This document shows, piece after piece, positions 34,372 to 43,795 of a DNA stretch of 64,000 nt (the first letter of the stretch is position 1; each line of letters begins with the position of its first letter). The notes beneath the pieces are model-generated. The model saw only the letters and a list, made by a program, of their open reading frames with translations, made no database searches and had not been told where the DNA came from. Made by a program: the position numbers and the translations under genes. The stretch is from Amylibacter sp. IMCC11727. Lineage in GTDB: Bacteria > Pseudomonadota > Alphaproteobacteria > Rhodobacterales > Rhodobacteraceae. The stretch is taken from NCBI RefSeq assembly GCF_029854195.1, contig NZ_CP122960.1, forward strand, positions 310,001 through 374,000. The letters run 5' to 3'.

Positions 34372-36612
34372 ATGGGCAAGTTGAGAACAATTGGTCGTCG
34401 TGCATTTTTAATTGGGTCTGCTGCCGTTGTGGGTGGCGTGGCCTTTGGCGTTTATGCGGTGAACAGCCCGAATGCGAACCCGAACCTAGCTGATCTGGGG
34501 GATGGGGAAGCGAGTTTTAACCCGTGGGTGCGGATTGATGGGGAGACCATCACACTGATCACGCCGCATGGGGACAAAGGGCAGGGTGTTGTCTCTTCCC
34601 AGGCGGCCTTGATCGCGGAGGAGATGGATCTGGAGCTGGGGCAGTTTGAAACCAGTTTTGGCAAACCTGATGCGGCTTATTGGAACACAGCGATGGGGGG
34701 AGAATTGGCCCCGTTTGCAGCCACGGATCAGTCTGCAACAGCGGAAACTATGCGGTCTATGATGGGCGGTTTGACGAAACTGATCGGGCTGCAAGGCACG
34801 GGTGGATCGACCACCATTCCTGACAGTTTCGACAAGCTGCGCAAAGCGGGTGCAGTGGCGCGTGAGACCCTGAAACTGGCCGCATCACAACGCACGGGCG
34901 TGCCTGTTGATCAGCTAAAGACGAAAGCGGCGGCGGTTATTTTGCCAGATGGTACGTCGATCAAATATACGGATTTGGCGGCGGAAGCGGCAACGCTTGA
35001 TCCAGTGATGGATGTAACGCTGCGCGACCCAAGCGAATGGCGGTTGATCGGGAAGCCGATGCAGCGGTTGGATATTGTGGGCAAGTCCACGGGCACGCTG
35101 CCTTACGGCATTGATATTGAAGTGGACGGCATGGTTTATGCCGCCGTGCGCACCAACCCGCGCCAGGGTGGATCGATCGAAGGGTACGATGCGACCGAAG
35201 CGAAAAAGATGCGGGGAGTGTCCAATGTTCTGGACATCACGGGTGGTGTGGCTGTTGTCGCCGACAATACTTGGCGGGCGTTTCAAGCGGTGGATGCGAT
35301 TGATGTCACATGGGGTAAGGCCCCCTATCCAGCGGAGCAGACAGATCATTGGGCGGCATTGGCCGAAAGTTTTGGGCCAGAAAAGCTGGATCGTGAATGG
35401 CGCAATGACGGTGATGTTGAAACCAAGATTGGCGGCGAGGATGTGATTGAGGCGGAGTATCGTTCCCCTTACGTGGCGCATGCGCCGCTCGAACCGCTCA
35501 ACGCCATTATTCGCGTGACGGATGACGCGGTTGAGGTGTGGACAGGCCACCAAGTTCAGCGTCAGTTGCAGCTGATTGTGGGTGGTGTCACGGGGCATGC
35601 GCAGGATCAGGTGATTTTGCACAACCAATATATGGGCGGCAGTTTTGGCCATCGGTTGGAGTTTGAGCACATCAAACAGGCCGCCGAGATCGCAAACCAG
35701 ATGCGCGGCACGCCTGTAAAACTAACATACAGCCGCGAAGAGGATTTCGCACATGACTTCCCACGCCATATTGCGATGGGGCGGGCGAAGGGCTCGGTTG
35801 CGGACGGAAAAGTTGTGGCACTTGATCTGAATATTGCGGCACCCTCGGTGATTTCTTCGCAGATGGGGCGGGCGAATATTCCAGCGGCGGGGCCTGATTC
35901 ACAGATTGCGGCGGGGTCTTGGAACAATCCTTACGGCATTCCAAACTTCCGCATGTGTGCATTTCGCGCCGCAGAGCTCGCGCCGACGTCTTCTTGGCGG
36001 TCCGTCGGAGCGCCAGCGGCTGGCTTTTTCTTTGACACATTTCTTGATGAATTGATCCATCAGGCGGGCGCTGATCCGATGGAGGAGCGCATTCGTTTGA
36101 TGGCCGACCCTGTGTCTCGCAAAGTGCTGGAAGCGGTTGCTGAAATGTCCTCTTGGGGCGGGGAGTTGGGGCCGAACAAGGGCCGCGGCGTTGCCTTTGT
36201 TGAGAGTTTCGGTGTGCCGACCGCAGAGGTTATTGAAGTGACCAACACCGACGCTGGCATCAAGATTGATAAGGTTTGGGTGGCTGCGGATGTGGGCACC
36301 GTGGTGGACCCGATCAACTTTGAAAACCTCGTGCAAGGTGGCGTTGTCTATGGTCTTGGCCATGCGATGAACTGTGAGATCACCTATGCTGATGGGATGG
36401 CGGAGCAGGAAAATTATCACGCGCATGAGGCGATGCGGTTGTACCAATGCCCAGATATCACGGTGAAGGGGTTGGAAAATCAGGCGCAAATTCGTGGGAT
36501 TGGCGAACCGCCTGTGCCGCCTGCGGCCCCTGCGCTGGGCAATGCGATTTTTGCGGCCACAGGGCAGCGGTTGCGTGAAATGCCTTTCAACAAATTCATC
36601 GATTTTGTTTGA
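34372..36612 (+). CDS. Molybdenum hydroxylase Mo-binding subunit (IorB-like), Tat-exported
   Basis: 746 residues. The N-terminal IGRRAFLIGSAAVVGG is a Tat signal. The protein belongs to the xanthine dehydrogenase family in the fused-order IorB/aldehyde dehydrogenase branch: Mo-cofactor blocks GDKGQGVVS, the YMGGSFGHR pattern, a W-R-S-V-G block and a C-terminal IRGIGEPPVPPAAPALGNAIFAATG that carries the conserved catalytic Glu. Starts 2 bp after the small subunit stop. Oxidises an N-heterocycle or aldehyde in the periplasm; the substrate cannot be read. Electrons probably go to the diheme cytochrome that follows. Confidence 0.93.
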   Translation: MGKLRTIGRRAFLIGSAAVVGGVAFGVYAVNSPNANPNLADLGDGEASFNPWVRIDGETITLITPHGDKGQGVVSSQAALIAEEMDLELGQFETSFGKPDAAYWNTAMGGELAPFAATDQSATAETMRSMMGGLTKLIGLQGTGGSTTIPDSFDKLRKAGAVARETLKLAASQRTGVPVDQLKTKAAAVILPDGTSIKYTDLAAEAATLDPVMDVTLRDPSEWRLIGKPMQRLDIVGKSTGTLPYGIDIEVDGMVYAAVRTNPRQGGSIEGYDATEAKKMRGVSNVLDITGGVAVVADNTWRAFQAVDAIDVTWGKAPYPAEQTDHWAALAESFGPEKLDREWRNDGDVETKIGGEDVIEAEYRSPYVAHAPLEPLNAIIRVTDDAVEVWTGHQVQRQLQLIVGGVTGHAQDQVILHNQYMGGSFGHRLEFEHIKQAAEIANQMRGTPVKLTYSREEDFAHDFPRHIAMGRAKGSVADGKVVALDLNIAAPSVISSQMGRANIPAAGPDSQIAAGSWNNPYGIPNFRMCAFRAAELAPTSSWRSVGAPAAGFFFDTFLDELIHQAGADPMEERIRLMADPVSRKVLEAVAEMSSWGGELGPNKGRGVAFVESFGVPTAEVIEVTNTDAGIKIDKVWVAADVGTVVDPINFENLVQGGVVYGLGHAMNCEITYADGMAEQENYHAHEAMRLYQCPDITVKGLENQAQIRGIGEPPVPPAAPALGNAIFAATGQRLREMPFNKFIDFV

Positions 36613-36620
36613 GGTTGGGC

Positions 36621-37214
36621 ATGAAAATTAAAGCAATTCTTGCCGCTCTTTTGATGGCTGCGCCTGTCGCGCAGGCCGAAGAGATTGATATTGTTGTGCC
36701 TGAAAATGTGTCAGAGGCGCAGGGTCTTGAGGCATGGGCGCGGATGTATGAGGTGGTGTCGCACCCCCGTTGTGCGAACTGTCATGTGGGCGAGAGCGAT
36801 CGGCCCATGTGGTCTGGCCCGACCTATGGCAAGGCGCGACCCCATGGCATGAACATTCGCGCAGGGGAGAGCCGTATTGGGGTGGAAACGTTGTTATGTT
36901 CTACCTGTCATGTGGGCACTGCTTCGGACGAACCGCATACGCCCCCAGGGGTTGATGGTGACTGGCGGTTGGCTCCACCCGAGGCGGCATGGTTTGGCAA
37001 AGGTTCTGCCGAGATTTGCGCGCAACTGCGCAATCCAGAGACCAACGGTGGGCGCACATTCGAAGAAATCGCCAGCCATTTGGGCCATGATGTGGTATTG
37101 CACTGGGCGTGGAAGCCCGGCGGTGGCCGAGAGCCAGCACCCTATTCGGTGCAAGAACATGCCAATGACGTTTTGCTGTGGGGCGCGGCCAATATGCCCT
37201 GCCCAGAGGAGTAA
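36621..37214 (+). CDS. Diheme c-type cytochrome
   Basis: 197 residues: signal peptide (ending AQA, about residue 19), then two heme-binding motifs CANCH (51-55) and CSTCH (93-97). The spacing and the EAWARMYEVVSHPRCANCH pattern are those of an Isoquinoline 1-oxidoreductase-associated cytochrome. Starts 8 bp after the Mo subunit stop. Predicted periplasmic electron acceptor that links the hydroxylase to the respiratory chain. A late Cys (MPCPEE) is unpaired with heme. Confidence 0.88.
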   Translation: MKIKAILAALLMAAPVAQAEEIDIVVPENVSEAQGLEAWARMYEVVSHPRCANCHVGESDRPMWSGPTYGKARPHGMNIRAGESRIGVETLLCSTCHVGTASDEPHTPPGVDGDWRLAPPEAAWFGKGSAEICAQLRNPETNGGRTFEEIASHLGHDVVLHWAWKPGGGREPAPYSVQEHANDVLLWGAANMPCPEE

Positions 37215-37219
37215 GAGAT

Positions 37220-37564
37220 ATGGAACAATCCCAAAGCCCGTTTCGTTTGGCAGCATTGGTTCTGCTGGTATCGGCGGTATTGCACATCGTGGTCATCGCT
37301 GTGTCTGGCGGTGGATTTTTGGTGCCGATGATCGTCGGCGCGGTTATGTGGTTTGTCATCGGTGCAGGCCTGCAACGGGGCATGCGCTGGCTGGCACACA
37401 TCGCGTTTCTGCTGGCCATGATCGGCGGCGTTTACGCGATGGGGGCTGGCATGGGGCAGACGGGGCTGACACGTATGGCGCTGTTTGGCATCATGGCTGC
37501 GGATTGGATCGCGGCGGTAATGCTGTTTGGGGCGCTGTGGAAAGCGCCGCAGGCTCAACAATAA
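37220..37564 (+). CDS. Four-span small membrane protein
   Basis: 114 residues; the ATG follows GAGGAG and lies 5 bp after the cytochrome stop. Four hydrophobic segments at about 9-25, 30-45, 52-73 and 80-105, with short loops. Not recognised. As the last gene of the hydroxylase operon it could serve uptake, quinone contact or cytochrome anchoring, but this is inference from position. Overlaps the convergent nuclease gene by 10 bp. Confidence 0.75.
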   Translation: MEQSQSPFRLAALVLLVSAVLHIVVIAVSGGGFLVPMIVGAVMWFVIGAGLQRGMRWLAHIAFLLAMIGGVYAMGAGMGQTGLTRMALFGIMAADWIAAVMLFGALWKAPQAQQ

Positions 37565-37950
37565 CCATAATAGCCGTTAGAGAAGCTGCAGTATTCTTCA
37601 GCGTGACCGGCATCGAGGATCATTGGTGCGATGTCTTTGCCACCGAGATAGCAGGTGGCCACAGTGCGTTTGTATTTGTCGACCACGACAAGATCGCAGT
37701 TTAGGCGTTTGCCTTTGATGAGATTGGTGACAAATGCGCGCGCGGCTTTCCCCTTGGGCGTGTCGCGTTCGGCAGCGTCAATGCCCCAGATGCGAATGGC
37801 CCAGCGGTGTTCTGACATTTTGAACGTGTCCCCATCGCTGACCCATGTGACGCGACCTGAAAAAGTTTGGTTTTCGATAACGGTTGGGGCGATAAAGGCC
37901 GTGATTATCAGGATGATGGGGAGGTTTAGGAAGAAGGACAGGACGTTCAT
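37555..37950 (-). CDS. Thermonuclease-like (SNase) protein, membrane-anchored or exported
   Basis: 131 residues. An N-terminal hydrophobic segment (5-24) serves as anchor or signal. SNase fold with catalytic positions Arg53 and Glu61 (RIWGIDAAERDTPKG) and Arg95 (KYKRTVATC), and the Ca-binding Asp40/Asp41. Cleaves DNA or RNA phosphodiester bonds. Ends Cys-rich (EEYCSFSNGYYGYC). Shorter than the Staphylococcus enzyme but standard for the alphaproteobacterial group. Confidence 0.88.
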   Translation of the reverse strand: MNVLSFFLNLPIILIITAFIAPTVIENQTFSGRVTWVSDGDTFKMSEHRWAIRIWGIDAAERDTPKGKAARAFVTNLIKGKRLNCDLVVVDKYKRTVATCYLGGKDIAPMILDAGHAEEYCSFSNGYYGYC

Positions 37951-38117
37951 GCTGATTGGATACGAGTGCGAACCGTGTGGCGCAAGAGGTGTGGGCTCTT
38001 GATTTTTGTTCCAAACATCTGTCGGGCAGCGCTCAGACGCTCTCAGAGTTTCTGCGAAACACCTGCCGCTATGCGAAGTTGGGTGGATGACGCGAGCAAG
38101 TTTGGCGACTTGCTCTG

Positions 38118-38192
<75 letters not shown>

Positions 38193-38313
38193 GTCCTAGA
38201 ATGGCGCGGTTTTAGCGGAAATGCGTGCATATGCAAGCGTAAACTAGACGTTCTGGCAAGTGTGATGTACAGACGTCTGCATGGGCAAGACGCAAGCAGA
38301 TAAGGGGGCTCAG

Positions 38314-38439
38314 ATGTCCCCAAAAGAAAAGAAAGCCGCTGAACGGGCGGAACGGTTGCGCAAGCAATTGCGTGAGAATTTGCAACGTCGAAAACAACAA
38401 ACACGCGGACGCATCAGCGACGCGGATAAAGAGACTTAA
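38314..38439 (+). CDS. 41-residue highly basic/charged protein before murA
   Basis: Starts MSPKEKKAAERAERLRKQL and ends DADKET; a single charged helix rich in Lys, Arg, Glu and Gln, with no hydrophobic core. AGGGGG lies 7 nt before the ATG. Ends 12 bp before murA and is probably co-transcribed with it. The strong ribosome binding site and consistent codon use support a real gene. Could bind RNA or the ribosome; no family recognised with certainty. Confidence 0.65.
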   Translation: MSPKEKKAAERAERLRKQLRENLQRRKQQTRGRISDADKET

Positions 38440-38451
38440 AGGGCAGCGCGT

Positions 38452-39717
38452 ATGGACAGCATTATCGTTAAGGGGAATGGCCCCGTGAATGGGCAAATTC
38501 CAATTGCGGGGGCGAAAAACGCGTGTTTGACGTTGATGCCTGCCACGTTGTTGTCCGAGGAGCCGTTGACGCTGACCAATGCGCCGCGGTTGTCTGATAT
38601 CAAAACGATGGCGGAATTGTTGGCCTCGCTTGGCACGGAAGTGGCGGGTTTGCAGGATGGTACGGTTCAGGCGCTGGGCACGAAAGAGATTACCAACCAC
38701 GTGGCGCATTACGATATTGTTCGTAAAATGCGGGCGTCGAACCTTGTTCTGGGGCCAATGTTGGCGCGGATGGGCCATGCGGTTGTGTCCTTGCCAGGGG
38801 GCTGTGCCATCGGGGCGCGGCCGATGGATATTCACACCGATGCGCTGGAAAAAATGGGCGCGACGATTGAGTTGAAGGACGGGTATCTGCACGCCAAGAC
38901 ATCTGGTGGGTTGAAAGGAGCCGTTGTGCCATTGCGGTTTGCGTCTGTTGGGGCGACCGAGAATATTTTGATGGCGGCGACCTTGGCCAAAGGCACGACT
39001 GTGATCGAGAATGCGGCCAAAGAGCCAGAGATTGTGGATTTGGCGGAATGTCTGCGCAAGATGGGTGCGCAGATCGAAGGCGAAGGCACAAGCCGCATTG
39101 AAATTCAGGGTGTAGACCGATTGCATGGTGCGACGCATCCTGTTGTGACGGATCGCATTGAGCTTGGAACTTATATGCTGGCCCCTGCCATTGCAGGGGG
39201 TGAGGTCGAACTGCTTGGTGGGCGGCGCAATCTTTTGGATGCGTTTTGTGACAAGCTGGAAGAGGCTGACATTTCTGTCACTGAAACCGCCACGGGTTTG
39301 AAGGTAAAGAACAAGGGCTCACGGGTTAAAGCGGTGAATGTTAAAACCGAGATTTTCCCTGGCTTTCCGACCGATTTGCAAGCGCAGATGATGGCGTTGT
39401 TGTGTACGGCAGAAGGTACGTCTGTGTTGGAAGAAACCATCTTTGAAAACCGATTCATGCACGCGCCAGAACTGACGCGCATGGGTGCGAATATTGAGGT
39501 TTCTGGTGGCACAGCCACGGTGCATGGTGTGGATCAGTTGAAGGGCGCGCCTGTGATGGCGACTGACCTGCGGGCGTCTGTTTCGATGATCCTCGCGGGC
39601 CTTGCCGCAGAAGGCGAAACGATTGTCAGCCGTGTCTATCACCTTGATCGTGGATACGAAAAAGTTGTGCGCAAATTCAGCGGCATCGGCGCACACATAG
39701 AACGGGTTTCTGACTGA
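38452..39717 (+). CDS. murA: UDP-N-acetylglucosamine 1-carboxyvinyltransferase
   Basis: First committed step of peptidoglycan synthesis: transfers enolpyruvate from PEP to UDP-GlcNAc; target of fosfomycin. 421 residues, standard. Lys22-Asn23 (GAKNA) and the catalytic Cys118 (GGCAIGARP, the position that makes MurA fosfomycin-sensitive) are present, as are RPMDIH and the late RVYHLDRGYE. Its stop overlaps the DUF2948 start (TGATG). Confidence 0.97.
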   Translation: MDSIIVKGNGPVNGQIPIAGAKNACLTLMPATLLSEEPLTLTNAPRLSDIKTMAELLASLGTEVAGLQDGTVQALGTKEITNHVAHYDIVRKMRASNLVLGPMLARMGHAVVSLPGGCAIGARPMDIHTDALEKMGATIELKDGYLHAKTSGGLKGAVVPLRFASVGATENILMAATLAKGTTVIENAAKEPEIVDLAECLRKMGAQIEGEGTSRIEIQGVDRLHGATHPVVTDRIELGTYMLAPAIAGGEVELLGGRRNLLDAFCDKLEEADISVTETATGLKVKNKGSRVKAVNVKTEIFPGFPTDLQAQMMALLCTAEGTSVLEETIFENRFMHAPELTRMGANIEVSGGTATVHGVDQLKGAPVMATDLRASVSMILAGLAAEGETIVSRVYHLDRGYEKVVRKFSGIGAHIERVSD

Positions 39718-40196
39718 TGGTTGATGATGCACGTTTTGAAGATGGAGCCGAGAAACCGCTGCGCCTAAAGGCACAAGATTCCGAAGATTTGGTGGCGATT
39801 TCTGCGGTGCTGCAAGATGCGGTTTTGCCAGTATCCGAAATGCAGTTTCAAGCAGGCGAGCAGCGGTTTGGACTGCTGGCCAATCGGTTTCGTTGGGAAG
39901 ACGTCGATGCTGCGGCGGCGTCAAAACGGGCTGTGGAACGCGTGCAAGCGGTTGTTGTGTTTGATAGTGTGTTGAAGGTGCGGTCTTCGGGGCTGGACCT
40001 GAAAGACAAAGAGCAGGTGATTTCTGTGCTGTCCATGACGTTTGAAGCAGGCGAGGATGGAGCGGGTACGGTTGTGCTGACACTGGCTGGTGATGGTGCA
40101 ATTGCGCTCGATGTAGAATGTGTGGAGGTGACGTTGGCCGATGTGACGCGGCCTTATATCGCGCCGTCTGGTAAGGTTCCTTCGCATCCTGCTTGA
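39717..40196 (+). CDS. DUF2948 family protein
   Basis: 159 residues. Pattern PLRLKAQDSEDLVAISAVLQDAVLPVSEMQF, then RFRWED, and the ending TRPYIAPSGKVPSHPA fits DUF2948, a cytoplasmic alphaproteobacterial family usually found between murA and hisD. Function unknown. Its ATG overlaps the murA stop, so it is translationally coupled; hisD follows after 43 bp. Confidence 0.9.
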   Translation: MVDDARFEDGAEKPLRLKAQDSEDLVAISAVLQDAVLPVSEMQFQAGEQRFGLLANRFRWEDVDAAAASKRAVERVQAVVVFDSVLKVRSSGLDLKDKEQVISVLSMTFEAGEDGAGTVVLTLAGDGAIALDVECVEVTLADVTRPYIAPSGKVPSHPA

Positions 40197-40239
40197 GCCT
40201 GTGCCTGTGCGCGGGTAAGACCGTGGCAGGAGACACCAC

Positions 40240-41550
40240 ATGCCGATTTTTCTGAACAGTTCTGATTCTGATTTTGCCGCTGCATTCGAGGGCTTGCTTC
40301 ATATGAAGCGGGAGTCTGACGCGGATGTGGATGCTGTTGTGGCGGACATCCTTGCGGATGTTCGGGACCGTGGCGATGCGGCAGTGATTGAGCTGACGGC
40401 GAAGTTTGATCAGCTGGACCTGACAGCAGACACGTTGGCGTTTACCCGCGAAGAGATTGATGCGGCGATTGAAACAGTTCCGAGCGCAGAGCGGGACGCG
40501 TTGGAGTTGGCGGCGGATCGTATTCGGGCCTATCACGAACGGCAAGTTCCAGAAGATGCTTGGTGGACAGATGACAGCGGCGCACAGCTTGGGTGGCGTT
40601 GGACCCCTGTTGAGGCGGCGGGCCTGTATGTGCCAGGTGGGCTGGCGAGTTACCCGTCGAGCGTATTGATGAATGCGATACCTGCCAGCGTGGCAGGGGT
40701 GGAAAATCTGGTCATTTGTGCGCCGACCCCGCGCGGAGAGGTGAACCCTTTGGTGTTACTGGCGGCACGATTGTCGGGTGTAGAAACAGTTTACCGTATC
40801 GGCGGGGCGCAAGCAGTGGGCGCGATGGCCTATGGCACGCAGACGATTGCCAAGGTGGATAAGATTACAGGGCCAGGCAATGCGTTTGTGGCGGCGGCGA
40901 AACGGCGGGTGTATGGGACCGTGGGCATTGATATGATTGCGGGTCCGTCCGAGATTTTGGTGATCGCGGATAAAGATAACAATCCTGATTGGATCGCGAT
41001 GGATTTGCTGAGCCAAGCGGAACACGATGAAAGTGCGCAGTCGATTTTGATCACGGATGATGCGGCATTTGGCGAAGCGGTTGTGGCGTCTGTTGAGGCC
41101 GCGCTCGAAACGCTGGAGCGGCGCGATATTGCGCGGGCAAGCTGGCGGGATTTCGGGGCTGTGGTTTTGGTTAAGGATTTGGACGAGGCCGCCGCGCTGT
41201 CGGATCGGATTGCACCTGAACATCTGGAGTTATGTGTTGCGGACGCCGAGGCCTATTCCAAGAAAATCCGCCATGCGGGTGCGATTTTCATTGGGGCGTG
41301 GACGCCCGAAGCGATTGGTGATTACATCGGTGGACCAAACCATGTGTTGCCAACGGCGCGGTCGGCGCGGTTCTCTTCTGGGCTTAATGTGCTCGATTTT
41401 ATGAAGCGAACGACATTGGCACAAATGACGCCAGCGGCATTGCGGGCGATTGGGCCGGCGGCGGAAACGTTGGCAAAGTCAGAAAGTTTGCAGGCCCATG
41501 GCCTGTCGGTTCGAGCGCGACTCGAGCAATTAAATGAAGGTACTGAGTGA
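40240..41550 (+). CDS. hisD: Histidinol dehydrogenase
   Basis: Last two steps of histidine synthesis: oxidises histidinol to histidine with 2 NAD+, using zinc. 436 residues. Signatures: YVPGGLASYPSSVLMNAIPA, GGAQAVGAMAYGT, the TGPGNAFVAAAKR block, the QAEHDE zinc site and APEHLE. GCAGGAGAC precedes the ATG. Its stop overlaps the next start (TGATG). The rest of the his genes are not in this window. Confidence 0.97.
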   Translation: MPIFLNSSDSDFAAAFEGLLHMKRESDADVDAVVADILADVRDRGDAAVIELTAKFDQLDLTADTLAFTREEIDAAIETVPSAERDALELAADRIRAYHERQVPEDAWWTDDSGAQLGWRWTPVEAAGLYVPGGLASYPSSVLMNAIPASVAGVENLVICAPTPRGEVNPLVLLAARLSGVETVYRIGGAQAVGAMAYGTQTIAKVDKITGPGNAFVAAAKRRVYGTVGIDMIAGPSEILVIADKDNNPDWIAMDLLSQAEHDESAQSILITDDAAFGEAVVASVEAALETLERRDIARASWRDFGAVVLVKDLDEAAALSDRIAPEHLELCVADAEAYSKKIRHAGAIFIGAWTPEAIGDYIGGPNHVLPTARSARFSSGLNVLDFMKRTTLAQMTPAALRAIGPAAETLAKSESLQAHGLSVRARLEQLNEGTE

Positions 41551-42038
41551 TGGCTGAGATGTCGAAACTGATCCATGTTGAACTGGACGATCGTGGTTTA
41601 CCCGCCCCCACACCAGAAGTGGAGCGGGAGCGTAAAGTGGCGTTGTTCGATCTGATGGAAGAAAACGTGTTCGGTCTGGTTCAGCGAGGGGATAAACCTG
41701 TGCCAGAGGGGCCGTATCGGTTGATGTTGTCGATCAAGGATCGCCGTGTGGTCTGTGATGTGCGCACCGAAGATGGATCGCCCGCATCGGAATTTCATCT
41801 GTCTGTGTCACCGTTGAAGCAGGTGATTAAGGATTACTTTCAAATTTGCGAAAGCTATTTTGATGCAGTGAAAAAGCTGCCTCCCGCCCAAATCGAGGCG
41901 ATTGATATGGGGCGGCGCGGCATTCACGATGAAGGTTCGCGCCAGTTGTTGGAGCGGCTGGACGGTAAGATCGAAACAGACATGCCGACCGCGCGACGAC
42001 TGTTCACCTTGATCTGCGTTTTGCACATGCGCGGATGA
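41550..42038 (+). CDS. UPF0262 family protein
   Basis: 162 residues; the ATG at 41550 shares bases with the hisD stop. Pattern LIHVELDDRGLPAPTPEVERERKVALFDLMEEN, with DYFQICESYFDAVKKLPPAQIEAIDMGRRGIHDEG, identifies UPF0262, a conserved alphaproteobacterial protein that regularly follows hisD. Soluble and mixed alpha/beta. Function unknown. The phosphatase-like gene starts 1 bp after its stop. Confidence 0.92.
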   Translation: MAEMSKLIHVELDDRGLPAPTPEVERERKVALFDLMEENVFGLVQRGDKPVPEGPYRLMLSIKDRRVVCDVRTEDGSPASEFHLSVSPLKQVIKDYFQICESYFDAVKKLPPAQIEAIDMGRRGIHDEGSRQLLERLDGKIETDMPTARRLFTLICVLHMRG

Positions 42039-42039
42039 T

Positions 42040-42492
42040 ATGAGCGAGCTGTTTCAACCCCAATCGGTCCTGTTTGCCTGTGACCACAACTCGATTCGGT
42101 CGCCGATGGCCGAAGGGTTGTTAAAGCAGCATGTGGGCACGTCGATTTTTGTGCAATCGGCGGGGGTGAAAGGGGACATGGAAATCGATGGATTTGCGAT
42201 CAATGTCTGCCGCGAAGTGGGCGTGGAATTGTCCCGCCATCGCACGCGATCTTTTGATGATCTGATGGAATGGGGTGATGATCTGGACAGCTATGACCTG
42301 ATCGTGGCCTTGTCCCCCGCAGCGCAACGCCGCGCACTGGAATACACGCGGTTTTATTCGCTTGAGGTGGAGTATTGGCAAACAATGGACCCCAGCGGAT
42401 TTGGCGATAATCGTGAAGCAAAGCTGAACCAGTATCGTTTGGTGCGCGATCAGATTGCCCATCAGATTCAACAACGTTTTACGGCGGTTTAA
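42040..42492 (+). CDS. Low-molecular-weight protein tyrosine phosphatase-like protein
   Basis: 150 residues. The CX5R loop is CDHNSIRS (Cys14 to Arg20), near the N-terminus as in LMW-PTPs and arsenate reductases, followed by SPMAEGLL. The usual second Cys of the canonical loop is absent (Ile19). The acid Asp lies in TMDPSG, matching the DP motif. Typical third gene of the hisD-UPF0262 run in Rhodobacterales. Substrate unknown. Confidence 0.88.
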   Translation: MSELFQPQSVLFACDHNSIRSPMAEGLLKQHVGTSIFVQSAGVKGDMEIDGFAINVCREVGVELSRHRTRSFDDLMEWGDDLDSYDLIVALSPAAQRRALEYTRFYSLEVEYWQTMDPSGFGDNREAKLNQYRLVRDQIAHQIQQRFTAV

Positions 42493-42505
42493 ACAGGAAA
42501 GACAC

Positions 42506-43774
42506 ATGACGGTATTGATTGCAGGTGGGGGCATCGCGGGATTGGCGTTGGGTCTGACCTGCCATCAAATTGGTGTGCCGTTCAAAGTGTTCGAAGCCGT
42601 GCCCGAGATCAAACCACTGGGCGTGGGTATCAATTTGCAGCCCACTGCGGTGCGCGAATTGTATGATTTGGGGCTGGAACACGCTTTGCCCAAGATTGGG
42701 GTCAAGACCCGCGATTATGGAATGTATTCGAAATCCGGTCGGCAAGTTTGGCTGGAGCCGCGGGGCACCTGGGCGGGATATAACTGGCCGCAATATTCAG
42801 TGCATCGAGGCGAATTACACATGATGTTGCACCGCACGCTGATTGAACGGGCGGGAGCGGAATGTGTGGAAACAGGTTGGTCGGTACAACGGTTTGAAAA
42901 CACAGCAGATGGGGCGGTGTTGCATCTGACACATCGGGATGCTTCCCAAAAACAGGCAGAGGGTGCGGTGGCCATTGGGGCGGATGGAATCCATTCAGCC
43001 ATTCGCAAACAGATGCAACCAGATCAGGGTGAACCGCATTGGGCAGGGCATGTTTTGTGGCGCGGCACAACACAAGCCAAGCCGTTCAAAAGCGGCGCGT
43101 CGATGGTGATGATCGGAAACAATGATGTACGGTTTGTGTCTTATCCCATTAGTGCAGCAGATCCAAAAACAGGTTTGGCCACAATCAATTGGATTGCGGA
43201 GTTGAAGTTTGTTCCCGGGGATGCAGGGGAGCGCGGAGACTGGAACCTGAAGGCGAACTTGGATGATTTTCTGCCCCAAATGGCGGCCTTACAAGCGGAA
43301 TGGATTGACATCCCCGCGCTGATTAAGGGCGCGAAAGCAGTGTATGAATACCCAATGGTGGATCGCGATCCGATTGAAACATGGACCGATGGACATGTGA
43401 CGCTGATGGGAGATGCGGCGCATGCGGCCTATCCCGTTGGATCAAATGGTGCTGGTTCTGCAATTATTGATGCGCGGCAGTTGGGCGTGGCGTTTCTGGA
43501 TCACGGGGTGAATGCAGCGGCCTTGCAGGCCTATGAAGCAAAGATGTTACCGCCGGCATCCAAAGTGGTTTTGATGAACCGTGGGTCGGGGCCAGATTCG
43601 ATTTTAGGTGTGGTCGAAGAACGCTGCGGCGGGGTGTTCGACGACATCGAAGATGTGATCCCCAAAGCAGAGCTGGCTGCCCATGCGGCCAAATATAAGG
43701 CGGCCGCAGGGTTTGGTATTGCCGAAACAAATGCTGCCCCACAGACCATAGCGACGGGTGCAAAAGTGCGCTGA
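42506..43774 (+). CDS. FAD-dependent monooxygenase (PHBH/PhzS-like)
   Basis: 422 residues from the ATG after CAGGAAAG. FAD motif GGGIAGLALGL at 7-17, the DG motif in GADGIHS, and the second FAD motif GDAAHAAYPVGSNGAG. Class A flavoprotein hydroxylase of the PhzS-like group, acting on an aromatic or heterocyclic substrate with NAD(P)H and oxygen; the substrate cannot be read. Last gene before the AT-rich insert; convergent with the XRE gene 21 bp on. Confidence 0.92.
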   Translation: MTVLIAGGGIAGLALGLTCHQIGVPFKVFEAVPEIKPLGVGINLQPTAVRELYDLGLEHALPKIGVKTRDYGMYSKSGRQVWLEPRGTWAGYNWPQYSVHRGELHMMLHRTLIERAGAECVETGWSVQRFENTADGAVLHLTHRDASQKQAEGAVAIGADGIHSAIRKQMQPDQGEPHWAGHVLWRGTTQAKPFKSGASMVMIGNNDVRFVSYPISAADPKTGLATINWIAELKFVPGDAGERGDWNLKANLDDFLPQMAALQAEWIDIPALIKGAKAVYEYPMVDRDPIETWTDGHVTLMGDAAHAAYPVGSNGAGSAIIDARQLGVAFLDHGVNAAALQAYEAKMLPPASKVVLMNRGSGPDSILGVVEERCGGVFDDIEDVIPKAELAAHAAKYKAAAGFGIAETNAAPQTIATGAKVR

Positions 43775-43795
43775 CCGTTGTGTCATGTTTTATGA

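Noticed and set aside
38212..40545. Minus-strand frames of 308 and 408 residues over murA and DUF2948/hisD start
   Set aside because: Shadows of murA and its neighbours; His/Arg/Gln-rich and without ribosome binding sites or domains.
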